A stretch of 64,000 bases of DNA from Hydractinia symbiolongicarpus (taxonomy: Eukaryota > Cnidaria > Hydrozoa > Anthoathecata > Hydractiniidae): assembly GCF_029227915.1 (NCBI RefSeq), contig NC_079884.1, positions 1,986,001 to 2,050,000 of the forward strand, in the 5' to 3' direction. The position numbers and the translations under genes are program-made. Shown here piece after piece: positions 14,305-25,717 of the stretch. The notes under the pieces are model-generated. The model was not told the DNA's origin and made no database searches. It was given only the letters and a program-made list of their open reading frames with translations. Position 1 is the first letter of the stretch. Each line of letters begins with the position of its first letter.

Positions 14305-17300
14305 GAAATGTAGTTTTTGAAACTGTCTCTATTTCTTCAGCGCGCGCTAACGGCTACGATTGGTCCCAAAGTACAAAATGACTTACATATCTAAATTTTT
14401 TAATAAAGCGCTCCCACACCGCCCAGTGTACTCGCTGAGTTCCAGCAATCATGTCAAATTAAGAAGAATGTTAGTTCTTGGAGTCCAATTGCCTCAAATG
14501 TCACATATATAACGTCAAAGTCCAAAGTAAGTTCAATTAAGTCCCACAATCAATCGTTTCACTGTTAAAAGCGATGCAACCTACTATTATCAGAAAATTA
14601 TCGCCAAATACATGTTGGTACGAATATGTGCGCAATCGTTGTAACTCAACCGGATTGATACCGTTAGAAAGTCAATGAAATGTAGTTTGTGAAATTGTTT
14701 CAATTTCTTCAGCGTGCGCTAACGGCTAGGATTGTTCCCACAGTGAAAAATGACTTACTTATCTACACTTTCAAATAAAGTGGTACCACAGCGCCCAGTG
14801 TAATCGCTGAGTTCCAGCAATCATGTCAAATTAAGAAGAATGTCATTTCTTGGATTCCAATTGTCTCATTTATCACATTTAGGAGGTCAAAGTCTAAAGT
14901 CTGTTCAATTTAGTCCCACAGTCAATCGTTTCACTGTTAAAAGCCATGCAACCTACCACTATCAGAAAATTATCGCCAAATACATGTTGGTACGTATATA
15001 TGACGCAATCGTTGTAACTCAACCGGATTGATACCGCTAGAAATTCAATGAAATGTAGTTTTTGAAAATGTCTTTATTTCTTCAGCGCGTGCTAACGTCC
15101 AGGATTGGTCCCACAGTGAAAAATGACTTACTTATCTAAGTTTTTAAATGAAGTGCTGCCACAGCGCCCAGTGTAATCGGTGAATTCCAGCAATTATGTC
15201 AAATTAAGAAGAATGTAATTTCTTGGAGTCCAATTGTCTCATTTATCACATTTAGTAGGTCAAAGTCCAAAATCAGTTTAATTAAATCACGCAGTCAATC
15301 GTTTCACTGTTAAAAGCGATGCAACATAGTAATATGAGAAAAATATTGCTAAATAGATGTTGGCACGAAGATGTGACGCAACCGTTGTAACTCAACCGGA
15401 CTGATACTGTTAGAAAGTCAATAAAATGTAGTCTTTGAAACTGTGTCTATTTCTACAGTGCGCTAACGGCTACGATTGGTCCCAAAGTGCAAAATGAGTT
15501 ATTTATTTTATTTTTTTAATAAAGCGCTACCACAGCAGCCAGTGTAATCGCAGAGTTCCAGCAATAAGCTCAAATTAAGAAGAATGTTAGTTTTCGGAGT
15601 CCAATTGGCTCATTTGTCACATTTATAACGTCAAAATCAAAATAAGTCCAACTAGGTCCCACAGTCAATCGTTTCACCGTTAAAAGCGATACAACTTAGT
15701 AATATCGGAAAAATATCACTAAATATATGTTGGTACGAATATGTGGCGCAACCGTTGTAACTCAAACGGATTGATACCGCTAGAAAGTCAATGAAATGTA
15801 GTTTTTGAAACTGTTTCCATTTCTTCAGCGCGCGTTAACGGCTAGGATTGGTACCACAGTAAAAAATGGATTACTTAGCTACACTTTCAAATAAAGCGCT
15901 ACAACAGAGCCCAGTGTAATCGCTGAGTTCCAGCATTCATGTCGAACTAAGAACAATGTTATTTCTTGGAGTCCAATTGGCTCATTTATCACATTTAGGA
16001 GGTCAAAGCCCAAAATAAGTTTAATTAAGTCCCACAGTCAATCGTTTCACTGTTACAAGCGATACAACTTAGTAATGTCGGAAAATATCACTAAATACAT
16101 GTTGGTACGACTATGTGATGCAACCGTTGTAACTCAAACGGACTGATACCGCTAGAAAGTCAATGAAATGTAGTTTTCGAAACTGTTTCTATTTCTTTAG
16201 TGCGCGATAACGCCTAGGATTGGTCCCATTGTAAAAAATGACTTACTTATCTACACTTTCAAGTAAACCGCTACCACAGCGCCCAGTGTAATCGCTGAGT
16301 TCCAGCAATCATGTCAAATTAAGAAGAGTGTTATTTCTTGAAGTCCCATTGTCTCATTTATCACATTTTGGAGGTCAAAGTCTAAAATCTGTTCAATTAA
16401 GTCCCACAGTCAATCTTTTCACTGTTAAGAGCGATGCAACCTAGTATTATCAGAAAATTATCGCCAAATACATGTTGGCACAAATATGTGATGCAATCGT
16501 TGTAACTCAACTGGACTGATACTGTTAGAAAGACAATGAAATGTAGTTTTTGAAACTGTCTCGATTTATTCAGCGCGCGCTAACGGCTACAATTAGTCCC
16601 ACAGTTCAAAATGACAAATTTATCCAAATTTTTTAATAAAGCGCTCCCACGCTGCCTAGTGTAAGTGCTGAGTTCCAGCAATCATGTTAAATTAAGAAGA
16701 ATGCTTTTTCTTGGAGTCCAATTGTCTCATTAATCACACTTAGGAGGTCAAAGTCCATAATAAGTTCAATTAAGTCCCACAGTCAATCGTTTCACTGTTA
16801 AAAGCGGTACAACTTAGAAATATCGGAAATACATCACTAAATACATGTTGGTACGAATATGTGACGCAACCATTGTAACTTCAACGGATTGATACCACTA
16901 GAAAGTCAATGAAATAGAGTTTTTGAAACTGTTTCCATTTCTTCAGCGCGCGCTTGCGGCTAGGATTGGTCCAACAGTAAAAAATGACTTACTTATCTAC
17001 ACTTTTAAATAAAGCGCTACCACAGCGCTCTGTGTAATCGTTGAGTTCCAGCAATCATGTCAAATTAAGAAGAGTGTTATTTCTTGGAGTCCAATTGTCT
17101 TATTTATCTCATTTTGAAGGTCAAAGTCTAAAATCTGTTCAATTAAGTCCCACAGTCAATCGTTTCATTGTCAAAAGCGATGCAACCTAGTATTATCAGA
17201 AAATTATCGCCAAATACATGTTGGTACGAACATGTGACGCAACCGTTGTAACTCAAACGGTTTGATACCGTTAAAAATTCAATGAAATGTAGTTTTTGAA

Positions 17301-20300
17301 ATTGTCTCTATTTCTTCAGCGGGCGCTGACGGTTACGATTGGTCCCACAATGAAAAATGACTTATTTGTCTAAATTCTTTAATAAAGCGCTACCACAGCG
17401 CCAAGTGTAATCGCAGAGTTCCAGCAATCTGGTCAAATTGAAAAGAATGTTATTTCTTGGAGTCCAATTGTCTCATTTATCACATTTAGGAGGTCAAAGT
17501 CCAAAATAAGTTCAATTAAGTCCCACAGTCAATCGTTTCACTGTTAAAAGCGATGCAACCTAGTATTATCAGAAAATTATCGCCAAATACATGTTGGTAC
17601 GAATATGTGCGCAATCGTTGTAACTCAACCGGATTGATACCGTTAGAAATTCAATGAAATGTAGTTTTTGAAAATGTCTTTATTTCTTCAGCGCGCGCTA
17701 ACGGCCAGGATTGGTCCCACAGTAAAAAATGACGTACTCATCTACACTTTTAAATAAAGCGGTACCACAGCGCCCAGTGTAATCGCTGAGTTCCAGCAAT
17801 CATGTCAAATTAAGAAGAATGTTACTTCTTGGAGTCCAATTGTCTCATTTATCCCATTTAGGAGGTCAAAGTCCAATTTAAGTTCAATTAAGTCCCACAG
17901 TCAATCGTTTCACTGTTAAAAGCGATGCAACCTAGAATTATCAGAAAAATATCGCTAAATACATGTTGGTACGAATATGTGACGAGACCTTTGTAACTCA
18001 ACCGGACTGATACTGTTAGAAAGACAATGAAATGTAGTTTTTGAAACTGTCTCTATTTCTTCAGCGCGCGCTAACGGCTACGATTGGTCCCAAAGTACAA
18101 AATGACTTACATATCTAAATTTTTTAATAAAGCGCTCCCACACCGCCCAGTGTACTCGCTGAGTTCCAGCAATCATGTCAAATTAAGAAGAATGTTAGTT
18201 CTTGGAGTCCAATTGCCTCAAATGTCACATATATAACGTCAAAGTCCAAAGTAAGTTCAATTAAGTCCCACAATCAATCGTTTCACTGTTAAAAGCGATG
18301 CAACCTACTATTATCAGAAAATTATCGCCAAATACATGTTGGTACGAATATGTGCGCAATCGTTGTAACTCAACCGGATTGATACCGTTAGAAAGTCAAT
18401 GAAATGTAGTTTGTAAAATTGTTTCAATTTCTTCAGCGTGCGCTAACGGCTAGGATTGTTCCCACAGTGAAAAATGACTTACTTATCTACACTTTCAAAT
18501 AAAGTGGTACCACAGCGCCCAGTGTAATCGCTGAGTTCCAGCAATCATGTCAAATTAAGAAGAATGTCATTTCTTGGATTCCAATTGTCTCATTTATCAC
18601 ATTTAGGAGGTCAAAGTCTAAAGTCTGTTCAATTTAGTCCCACAGTCAATCGTTTCACTGTTAAAAGCCATGCAACCTACCACTATCAGAAAATTATCGC
18701 CAAATACATGTTGGTACGTATATATGACGCAATCGTTGTAACTCAACCGGATTGATACCGCTAGAAATTCAATGAAATGTAGTTTTTGAAAATGTCTTTA
18801 TTTCTTCAGCGCGTGCTAACGTCCAGGATTGGTCCCACAGTGAAAAATGACTTACTTATCTAAGTTTTTAAATGAAGTGCTGCCACAGCGCCCAGTGTAA
18901 TCGGTGAATTCCAGCAATTATGTCAAATTAAGAAGAATGTAATTTCTTGGAGTCCAATTGTCTCATTTATCACATTTAGTAGGTCAAAGTCCAAAATCAG
19001 TTTAATTAAATCACGCAGTCAATCGTTTCACTGTTAAAAGCGATGCAACATAGTAATATGAGAAAAATATTGCTAAATAGATGTTGGCACGAAGATGTGA
19101 CGCAACCGTTGTAACTCAACCGGACTGATACTGTTAGAAAGTCAATAAAATGTAGTCTTTGAAACTATGTCTATTTCTACAGTGCGCTAACGGCTACGAT
19201 TGGTCCCAAAGTGCAAAATGAGTTATTTATTTTATTTTTTTAATAAAGCGCTACCACAGCAGCCAGTGTAATCGCAGAGTTCCAGCAATAAGCTCAAATT
19301 AAGATGAATGTTAGTTTTCGGAGTCCAATTGGCTCATTTGTCACATTTATAACGTCAAAATCAAAATAAGTCCAACTAGGTCCCACAGTCAATCGTTTCA
19401 CCGTTAAAAGCGATACAACTTAGTAATATCGGAAAAATATCACTAAATATATGTTGGTACGAATATGTGGCGCAACCGTTGTAACTCAAACGGATTGATA
19501 CCGCTAGAAAGTCAATGAAATGTAGTTTTTGAAACTGTTTCCATTTCTTCAGCGCGCGTTAATGGCTAGGATTGGTACCACAGTAAAAAATGGATTACTT
19601 AGCTACACTTTCAAATAAAGCACTACAACAGAGCCCAGTGTAATCGCTGAGTTCCAGCATTCATGTCGAACTAAGAACAATGTTATTTCTTGGAGTCCAA
19701 TTGGCTCATTTATCACATTTAGGAGGTCAAAGCCCAAAATAAGTTTAATTAAGTCCCACAGTCAATCGTTTCACTGTTACAAGCGATACAACTTAGTAAT
19801 GTCGGAAAATATCACTAAATACATGTTGGTACGACTATGTGATGCAACCGTTGTAACTCAAACGGACTGATACCGCTAGAAAGTCAATGAAATGTAGTTT
19901 TCGAAACTGTTTCTATTTCTTTAGTGCGCGATAACGCCTAGGATTGGTCCCATTGTAAAAAATGACTTACTTATCTACACTTTCAAGTAAACCGCTACCA
20001 CAGCGCCCAGTGTAATCGCTGAGTTCCAGCAATCATGTCAAATTAAGAAGAGTGTTATTTCTTGAAGTCCCATTGTCTCATTTATCACATTTTGGAGGTC
20101 AAAGTCTAAAATCTGTTCAATTAAGTCCCACAGTCAATCTTTTCACTGTTAAGAGCGATGCAACCTAGTATTATCAGAAAATTATCGCCAAATACATGTT
20201 GGCACAAATATGTGATGCAATCGTTGTAACTCAACTGGACTGATACTGTTAGAAAGACAATGAAATGTAGTTTTTGAAACTGTCTCGATTTATTCAGCGC

Positions 20301-21443
20301 GCGCTAACGGCTACAATTAGTCCCACAGTTCAAAATGACAAATTTATCCAAATTTTTTAATAAAGCGCTCCCACGCTGCCTAGTGTAAGTGCTGAGTTCC
20401 AGCAATCATGTTAAATTAAGAAGAATGCTTTTTCTTGGAGTCCAATTGTCTCATTAATCACACTTAGGAGGTCAAAGTCCATAATAAGTTCAATTAAGTC
20501 CCACAGTCAATCGTTTCACTGTTAAAAGCGGTACAACTTAGAAATATCGGAAATACATCACTAAATACATGTTGGTACGAATATGTGACGCAACCATTGT
20601 AACTTCAACGGATTGATACCACTAGAAAGTCAATGAAATAGAGTTTTTGAAACTGTTTCCATTTCTTCAGCGCGCGCTTGCGGCTAGGATTGGTCCAACA
20701 GTAAAAAATGACTTACTTATCTACACTTTTAAATAAAGCGCTACCACAGCGCTCTGTGTAATCGTTGAGTTCCAGCAATCATGTCAAATTAAGAAGAGCG
20801 TTATTTCTTGGAGTCCAATTGTCTTATTTATCTCATTTTGAAGGTCAAAGTCTAAAATCTGTTCAATTAAGTCCCACAGTCAATCGTTTCATTGTCAAAA
20901 GCGATGCAACCTAGTATTATCAGAAAATTATCGCCAAATACATGTTGGTACGAACATGTGACGCAACCGTTGTAACTCAAACGGTTTGATACCGTTAAAA
21001 ATTCAATGAAATGTAGTTTTTGAAATTGTCTCTATTTCTTCAGCGGGCGCTGACGGTTACGATTGGTCCCACAATGAAAAATGACTTATTTGTCTAAATT
21101 CTTTAATAAAGCGCTACCACAGCGCCAAGTGTAATCGCAGAGTTCCAGCAATCTGGTCAAATTGAAAAGAATGTTATTTCTTGGAGTCCAATTGTCTCAT
21201 TTATCACATTTAGGAGGTCAAAGTCCAAAATAAGTTCAATTAAGTCCCACAGTCAATCGTTTCACTGTTAAAAGCGATGCAACCTAGTATTATCAGAAAA
21301 TTATCGCCAAATACATGTTGGTACGAATATGTGCGCAATCGTTGTAACTCAACCGGATTGATACCGTTAGAAATTCAATGAAATGTAGTTTTTGAAAATG
21401 TCTTTATTTCTTCAGCGCGCGCTAACGGCCAGGATTGGTCCCA
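13995..21443 (+). repeat. Higher-order repeat, 10 monomers, ~3.724 kb, two copies
   Basis: Copy 1 (about 13,995-17,718) and copy 2 (about 17,719-21,443) are almost identical throughout. Shared rare variants include GCCTCAAATGTCACATATAT (14,491, 18,215), AAAGCCATGCAACCTACC, TAGATGTTGGCACGAAG and CATTCATGTCGAACTAAG, each 3,724 bp apart. Copies differ only by scattered substitutions, such as AAGAAGAGTG versus AAGAAGAGCG. This is the largest clean higher-order unit in the window and the one closest to the inserted block. Confidence 0.9.
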
Positions 21444-21779
21444 CAGTAAAAAATGACTTACTTATCTACACTTTCAAATAAAGCGCTACCACAGCTCCCA
21501 GTGTAATCGCTGAGTTCCAGCAATCATGTCAAGTTAATTAGAATGTTAGTTCTTGGAGTCCAATTGGCTCATTTGTCACATTTACAACGTCAAAGTCCAA
21601 AATCAGTTCAATTAAGTCCCACAGTCAATCGTTTCACTGTTAAAAGAGGTGCAACCTGGTAATATCGGAATAATATTGTTAAATTCATGTTGGTACGAAT
21701 ATCTGACGCAACCGTTGTAATTCAAACGGATTGGTAGCGCTAGATATTCAATGAAATGTAGTTTTTGATAATGTTGTTA

Positions 21780-21790
21780 TTGCGGAGAGG
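21780..21790 (+). repeat. Left terminal inverted repeat, TTGCGGAGAGG
   Basis: Eleven bases at the satellite/non-satellite junction, perfectly complementary to 42,214-42,224. A GGAGCGGAGC purine-rich stretch follows inward. Similarity to the right end beyond the 11 bp is weak. Confidence 0.5.
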
Positions 21791-21817
21791 AGCGGAGCCC
21801 ATTTCCTCATGGAGAGT

Positions 21818-21840
21818 GTATAGGATTTCCGCACCTATAC
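21818..21840. other. Short hairpin near the left end of the block
   Basis: GTATAGG (21,818-21,824) and CCTATAC (21,834-21,840) form a perfect 7-bp stem around a 9-nt loop. It sits 28 bp inside the left inverted repeat. A short subterminal hairpin is common in transposon ends, but a 7-bp stem can also arise by chance. Confidence 0.5.
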
Positions 21841-21888
21841 ATCAAATTTTTTAAATTTTGTTAAATTTTTCGACAGGGTTGCCCAGTA

Positions 21889-22022
<134 letters not shown>

Positions 22023-22027
22023 TACTA

Positions 22028-22296
22028 ATAGCATCATTTGGTCGCAAAGTCCAAAAATGAAGCATTTGGTAGACAATACATATTTCTAAAAATTTACGTC
22101 ACTTATAAGTAAATAATTTTGCGCATCACCTCAAAAACTTTCATTTTGCATGGGGTACGTAAAGGTCTTACCGAGATTAAAAAATACATTGTCATGTCCA
22201 CCAAATAACGTTGCCTTTCCTAAGAGGCTCATTTGGTAGACACCACCATATATATTATCACTTATAGCATCATTTGGTAGACATGTCTACCAAATG
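22028..22296. repeat. CATTTGGTAGAC motif cluster with a 26-bp perfect palindrome
   Basis: ATAGCATCATTTGGT occurs at 22,028 and 22,266. CATTTGGTAGACA occurs near 22,058, 22,230 and 22,271, and the opposite-strand form TGTCCACCAAAT at 22,194. The last copy is fused to its own reverse complement: 22,271-22,296 reads CATTTGGTAGACA followed by TGTCTACCAAATG, a perfect 26-bp palindrome. The motif is the same as the core of the minisatellite at 28.8-32.7 kb and of the cluster beside the second (TA)n tract. Confidence 0.9.
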
Positions 22297-23266
22297 CCTC
22301 TATAGTAGTAAATGTATATATTTTGCATAAGTTGTGTCAAATTTAAAAAACAGACTTTTTATGCCAACCAGGCTTTTTATTGCACATGTCAGCACTTTTT
22401 GCATTTTGTAGGCTACCTCATTTAACTTAACAAGATTTAGGTGTTTTACTGTCAAAATTTCAAAACCCTTGCAAGGTTACTATTTAATTAATTAATTAAT
22501 TAACTAACTTATTTTTATTTATGTTTTTGTAAATTCATCTATTTTTGTAGAAAACTCCCTAAATTGAAACACAGGAAACTTATAACATATATGCGTAATT
22601 CAAGTTTGATACGTTTTTGTACATTTATTTTAGTCCAAACATGTTCTTTTATGATGTTTCTTGCTAATAATAACATTCTTCTATAGTAAGAAATTTTTGT
22701 TATTTTTAAAATTGTGTTTGTGTTTTACTTTAGAGAGCAAGTTTATTCTTGTAGCTAATGAAAAGAGGCGTGGAAAGGGGTCAGTTTAAAGATGAATATT
22801 AAGGAATTCCATGATAATTCACCGGCTCTTTTACTTATCCATCCAGAAAAATACATTTTTTTTGAGTTCTCAAAATTCTCGAGCAAACATAACTAACTGC
22901 TTGACCTTTCAGCCTTATCGTGTGAATATGAATCAAATTATCATAATAAACTCACATTTGAACACCTTTAAGCCATTTTTGGCATTTTTTGTTACTAAGA
23001 AAGAATTGTAATCTGAAGAAGCATTAATACCATTTTAAAAAAATTGAAACATGAGGAATTACAGCGTGTTTTTTTGTGTTTGCTTGTGGAGTTACTTTTT
23101 TTAACTTTTGGAGCAAAAAGAAATTTCAATTTTGCTGGTATAAGTAATAGAATACAAATGTCTCATTATTTTGTATTGTAGCAATAACAAGAGGAATGTG
23201 CAATTATTCTTTATTAGTGACTAAATTCAAAAACTTACTCGGCAAAAACTGACTAAATTAAAAAAT
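22297..23266. other. AT-rich sequence, no gene seen
   Basis: This stretch holds homopolymer-rich AT sequence and a short (TTAA)n tract at 22,484-22,503. A 66-codon open frame at 22,811-23,011 has no domain, signal or splice context that I can recognise and looks like a chance frame. I support nothing functional here. Confidence 0.6.
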
Positions 23267-23305
23267 TTAGTCGGCAAAAAGTGACTTTTTATTTTTGCCG
23301 ACTAA
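23267..23305. other. 14-bp perfect hairpin, TTAGTCGGCAAAAA
   Basis: TTAGTCGGCAAAAA (23,267-23,280) and TTTTTGCCGACTAA (23,292-23,305) pair perfectly around an 11-nt loop. A related direct copy, CTTACTCGGCAAAAACTGACTAAA, begins just upstream at 23,234. The hairpin overlaps the 3' end of a minus-strand open frame. It could be the remnant of a small inverted-repeat element. A transcription terminator would be unusual in this eukaryotic context. Confidence 0.7.
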
Positions 23306-23672
23306 TGTTTTTCCAACTTTTTTGTTCCTGATAAGGTACCCTTGGTTGAACCTTTATCGTAATAATGTTCTTAGTGGAAAATATTTCACTCTTACAAAAT
23401 AAAATGGAAATGTTAAAATGTTTTTCTTTGTGTTTGTAAGCCATCAGCCGAATTAAGCTTGTGGAATCAGCGCCAAAAGATTGTAAAACTTCATAGTAAT
23501 CCCTAAGATTAGCAAAGATCACTGGTGCAAAAGTTCCACTAATTAGAGGTATCCCCGTTTTAGAAAGTATATTATTTTCAGGACATTTTTTTGTTAAATA
23601 AATTAAAGTTCCCAACTCTACCTCAAACCTCATTTTAAAGTGAATAAAACGGTAGGCCACGATGAGGGACAT
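23289..23672 (-). pseudogene. Unrecognised 127-codon minus-strand open frame, possible exon remnant
   Basis: This is the longest non-repetitive open frame in the window. I recognise no family. The central part (about residues 40-85, around GTFAPVIFANLRDYYEVLQS) has balanced composition more like protein than translated AT-rich DNA, while the last 40 residues are basic. A possible splice acceptor, TTTGTAG, lies a few bases upstream of the first ATG, and an in-frame stop precedes it. The frame ends inside the 14-bp hairpin. No partner exon, promoter or polyadenylation signal could be tied to it. It may be a gene relic like the one at 24.2-25.0 kb on the same strand, or a chance frame. Confidence 0.25.
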
Positions 23673-24192
23673 AAGCTACAAACTAAGGTATTTGGTATAG
23701 TAGCTGTGAAATAACTTCATGCTTGTGTTGAGATGAATTGAAATTTCATCTTTAGTTCCATTGATTAGATAGATTAAAAATTAGTTGGGTATATTATAAA
23801 TAGATCTAAAAAATGTGTCCGCTAAATAAAAACAAACTTGAAGAAGTCCATTTGGTGAATGAAATGGACGGATAATAGTGTGCTCTTTTACAAAATTTTC
23901 TTTGAGACGTTGACCGGAGTTTCGCTGGCGTAACCAAGTCTATCCGTGAAAAAGCGCCCGGCTTTTGTAGTGTCCGTTAATTATAAAGAAGCTACAATCA
24001 GTAAAGAAAATGCGGTACTTTATTGTCAAAAATCTAAACGGTAAGTTTTTGCGGGGCCAATTTTTAAGGGACTTTATTTTCACGGATAAAATTCACCGGA
24101 ATGAAAAAATTAACTTTTTGATAATTTCAATATTTGAGTTCGTCATTGTGAGCAATGACCTTAAAAAGGTTGTTCAAAGGTTGTTCATGTAA
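23673..24192. other. AT-rich spacer, no gene seen
   Basis: Low-complexity AT-rich DNA. A 60-codon plus-strand frame at 24,010-24,192 has no recognisable domain. I see no repeat linking this stretch to the rest of the block. Confidence 0.5.
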
Positions 24193-25241
24193 GACCCCTT
24201 TTACGTGACGTCACGCTCGGTTGAGTCCTCACTTCTTTCAAGCTCCTGAAACGCAATGCATATAGCAATTCTCTTTGCCGGCGGGCTGCAACTCTTTGGG
24301 GTCGCACTTTTCAAAGCTTTGGCAACTGCACGCGATTCTTTTGTTCGGCGGTATAATAAATAGTTTCGATTTGATACTTTTAAAATATAAATGGCAGTGT
24401 CCGCAAACACGGCTTGTGATTTTGTCCTTGTTACTTCATCTAATGCATCAATTTTGCGTTTCCGTTCATTTTAGTACTTTTTTGGCGTTGTCGGTTTAAC
24501 TTTAGTTCTCCCAGCTTCTTCTTGAAGCTGTCAAGGTTTTCTTTATGTGTTTTTGTTCCACTTTAAGCATTTTTGGTCAACTGATTGAGTTCTCTCTTCT
24601 GATACAATACAACCAACATCTCATTTTCTATGTTAATTTGATTGTTCAGCTTTTTTTGTTTTGTTCGGACGGAGTTTTTTCTGCCAACCTATAATTCTCT
24701 CCCTCATCAATTGTGAAAGTTTCCTTAACTTTAGAAGCGGGAGAAGAGGTGGGAGCCGGAACCGGAGTTTTTGATAAATCCGCTGCACCTAAAAAAGCAA
24801 AGAAAAGAGGTCCAAATAATATTATTATTCTTATGAAAGATTGTTAATTTAATTCATTGTGAATACAAATGAAATTCGCTTACTTTTCTTTGAAGAGTGT
24901 TTCCAAGGCGATAGAATAGTGCCTTTTATAGGCTAAGCAGCATTTCTTTCATGCCTCCATGTTTTAATTAGAGCAATGACTTGAGATATCAGCTCAGGGA
25001 AAGATTCCTTTCTCATGTTTTGCCACACACTTTACAATAACAACGTGTTTGTTTTGACAAGCAAATCTGCCTTTATACGCTGTGGAAAATGAAGGCAAAT
25101 GAAGTCGCCATTTTTACTCCCGAATAAACAGTATGTTCAAAGCCAAAACTATACTGAAATGCATGTTTACAAACGTTCGAATTCTAAACTAAAACACTAA
25201 TTATTACTATTCCCTATCGACCCCTTATTTACCGTCACGCT
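24193..25241. repeat. Imperfect direct repeats flanking the eroded gene
   Basis: The left copy (24,193-24,217) and right copy (25,219-25,241) share GACCCCTT, then TTTAC, then CGTCACGCT, in the same order and orientation with small spacing differences. The left copy includes the palindrome TGACGTCA (24,206-24,213), a CRE-like ATF/CREB consensus. The two lie on either side of the minus-strand gene relic. They might be element ends, duplicated promoter motifs or coincidence. Confidence 0.4.
24201..25016 (-). pseudogene. Eroded two-exon gene relic with a 95-bp GT-AG intron
   Basis: On the minus strand, exon 1 opens at ATG 25,016-25,014 (MRKESFPELISQVIALIKTW) and has one in-frame TAG after about 27 codons. 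It ends at 24,884 before GTAAGC. The 95-bp intron (24,883-24,789) ends in a pyrimidine tract and TTTTTTAG. Exon 2 continues in the same frame across the junction (phase 1), with a Ser/Pro/Ala/Lys-rich stretch (KTPVPAPTSSPASKVKETF). It then needs a shift at a poly-A run (24,651-24,657), reads a charged, coiled-coil-like segment (LDSFKKKLGELKLNRQRQKS) past a TAA at 24,563-24,565, and needs another shift near 24,465. The last frame ends at 24,201. A coherent spliced frame with several lesions indicates a dead gene. I do not recognise the family; a host gene fragment or transposon accessory gene are both possible. Confidence 0.55.
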
Positions 25242-25717
25242 ACGTCATGAAAAAACGGGAAGATCTATCTACCCGCTAGCATGAAGTAATTATTAAATGG
25301 CCCAAAACAGTATCTTAATGTCCACGATATTGCAATTTTTCTTAAGTTCGTTTTTCTTTTCCTTTTTGGCGCTTCCATTTCGCAGCTGCACATGATACAA
25401 CAAATAATAAATTTTTTATAAATAGTTGATTTGCGAATTTTACAAGTTTCTCCACATGAGAACCTTGTAAAATTTGTTTGTTTTCCTGTTCATTTGTTTC
25501 ATTTTACGGTTAAAAATAATCTAAGATCAGTTAATTGCACTACTGTAGGCTGTCAAATTCTAACCTTGACCCCAGAGCCTGTTGTCTTCTTTTATATCTG
25601 GAAAGCTAGATAAACCATCCCAATAATAATCTTCAGTGAGAAGTTACGCACGATGATAACGATAATTTTGTAAGCTCAGATTAACCAATAAAACATTACA
25701 TTGTCTTTGTCAGGAAA
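25017..25717. other. Upstream region of the relic, no intact gene
   Basis: On the minus strand an ATG in good context (AAAATGGCG) lies near 25,110 and opens only 12 codons. Another frame over the same bases reads CYCKVCGKT, weakly zinc-finger-like. This may be an eroded 5' part of the relic. A 60-codon plus-strand frame at 25,431-25,613 is unrecognised. Confidence 0.3.

Larger units (their letters stand above)
1..21781 (+). repeat. Satellite array, ~372-bp monomer (left arm)
   Basis: This is an uninterrupted head-to-tail array of about 58 monomers. The landmark CAGCGCGCGCTAACGGCTAGG recurs near 195, 566, 939, 1310, 1682 and 2052, giving a period of 370-373 bp. Other landmarks in every monomer are AAGCGCTACCACAGCGCCC, GAGTTCCAGCAATCATGTC, AAGTCCCACAGTCAATCG and ATACATGTTGGTACGAATA. 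Monomers differ by point changes and small indels that act as diagnostic variants for higher-order repeats. The array is already running at base 1 and stops near 21,781. Short open frames in it are by-products of a period divisible by three and differ between monomers, so I see no gene. A centromeric or subtelomeric role is inference from length and structure only. Confidence 0.97.

Noticed and set aside
14840-18755. Identical 63-codon frames at 14,840 and 18,564
   Set aside because: Identity is explained by the 3,724-bp higher-order repeat; the sequence is satellite.
1-21781. CRISPR-like array
   Set aside because: Monomers are continuous with no unique spacers between conserved repeats; this is a eukaryotic satellite.
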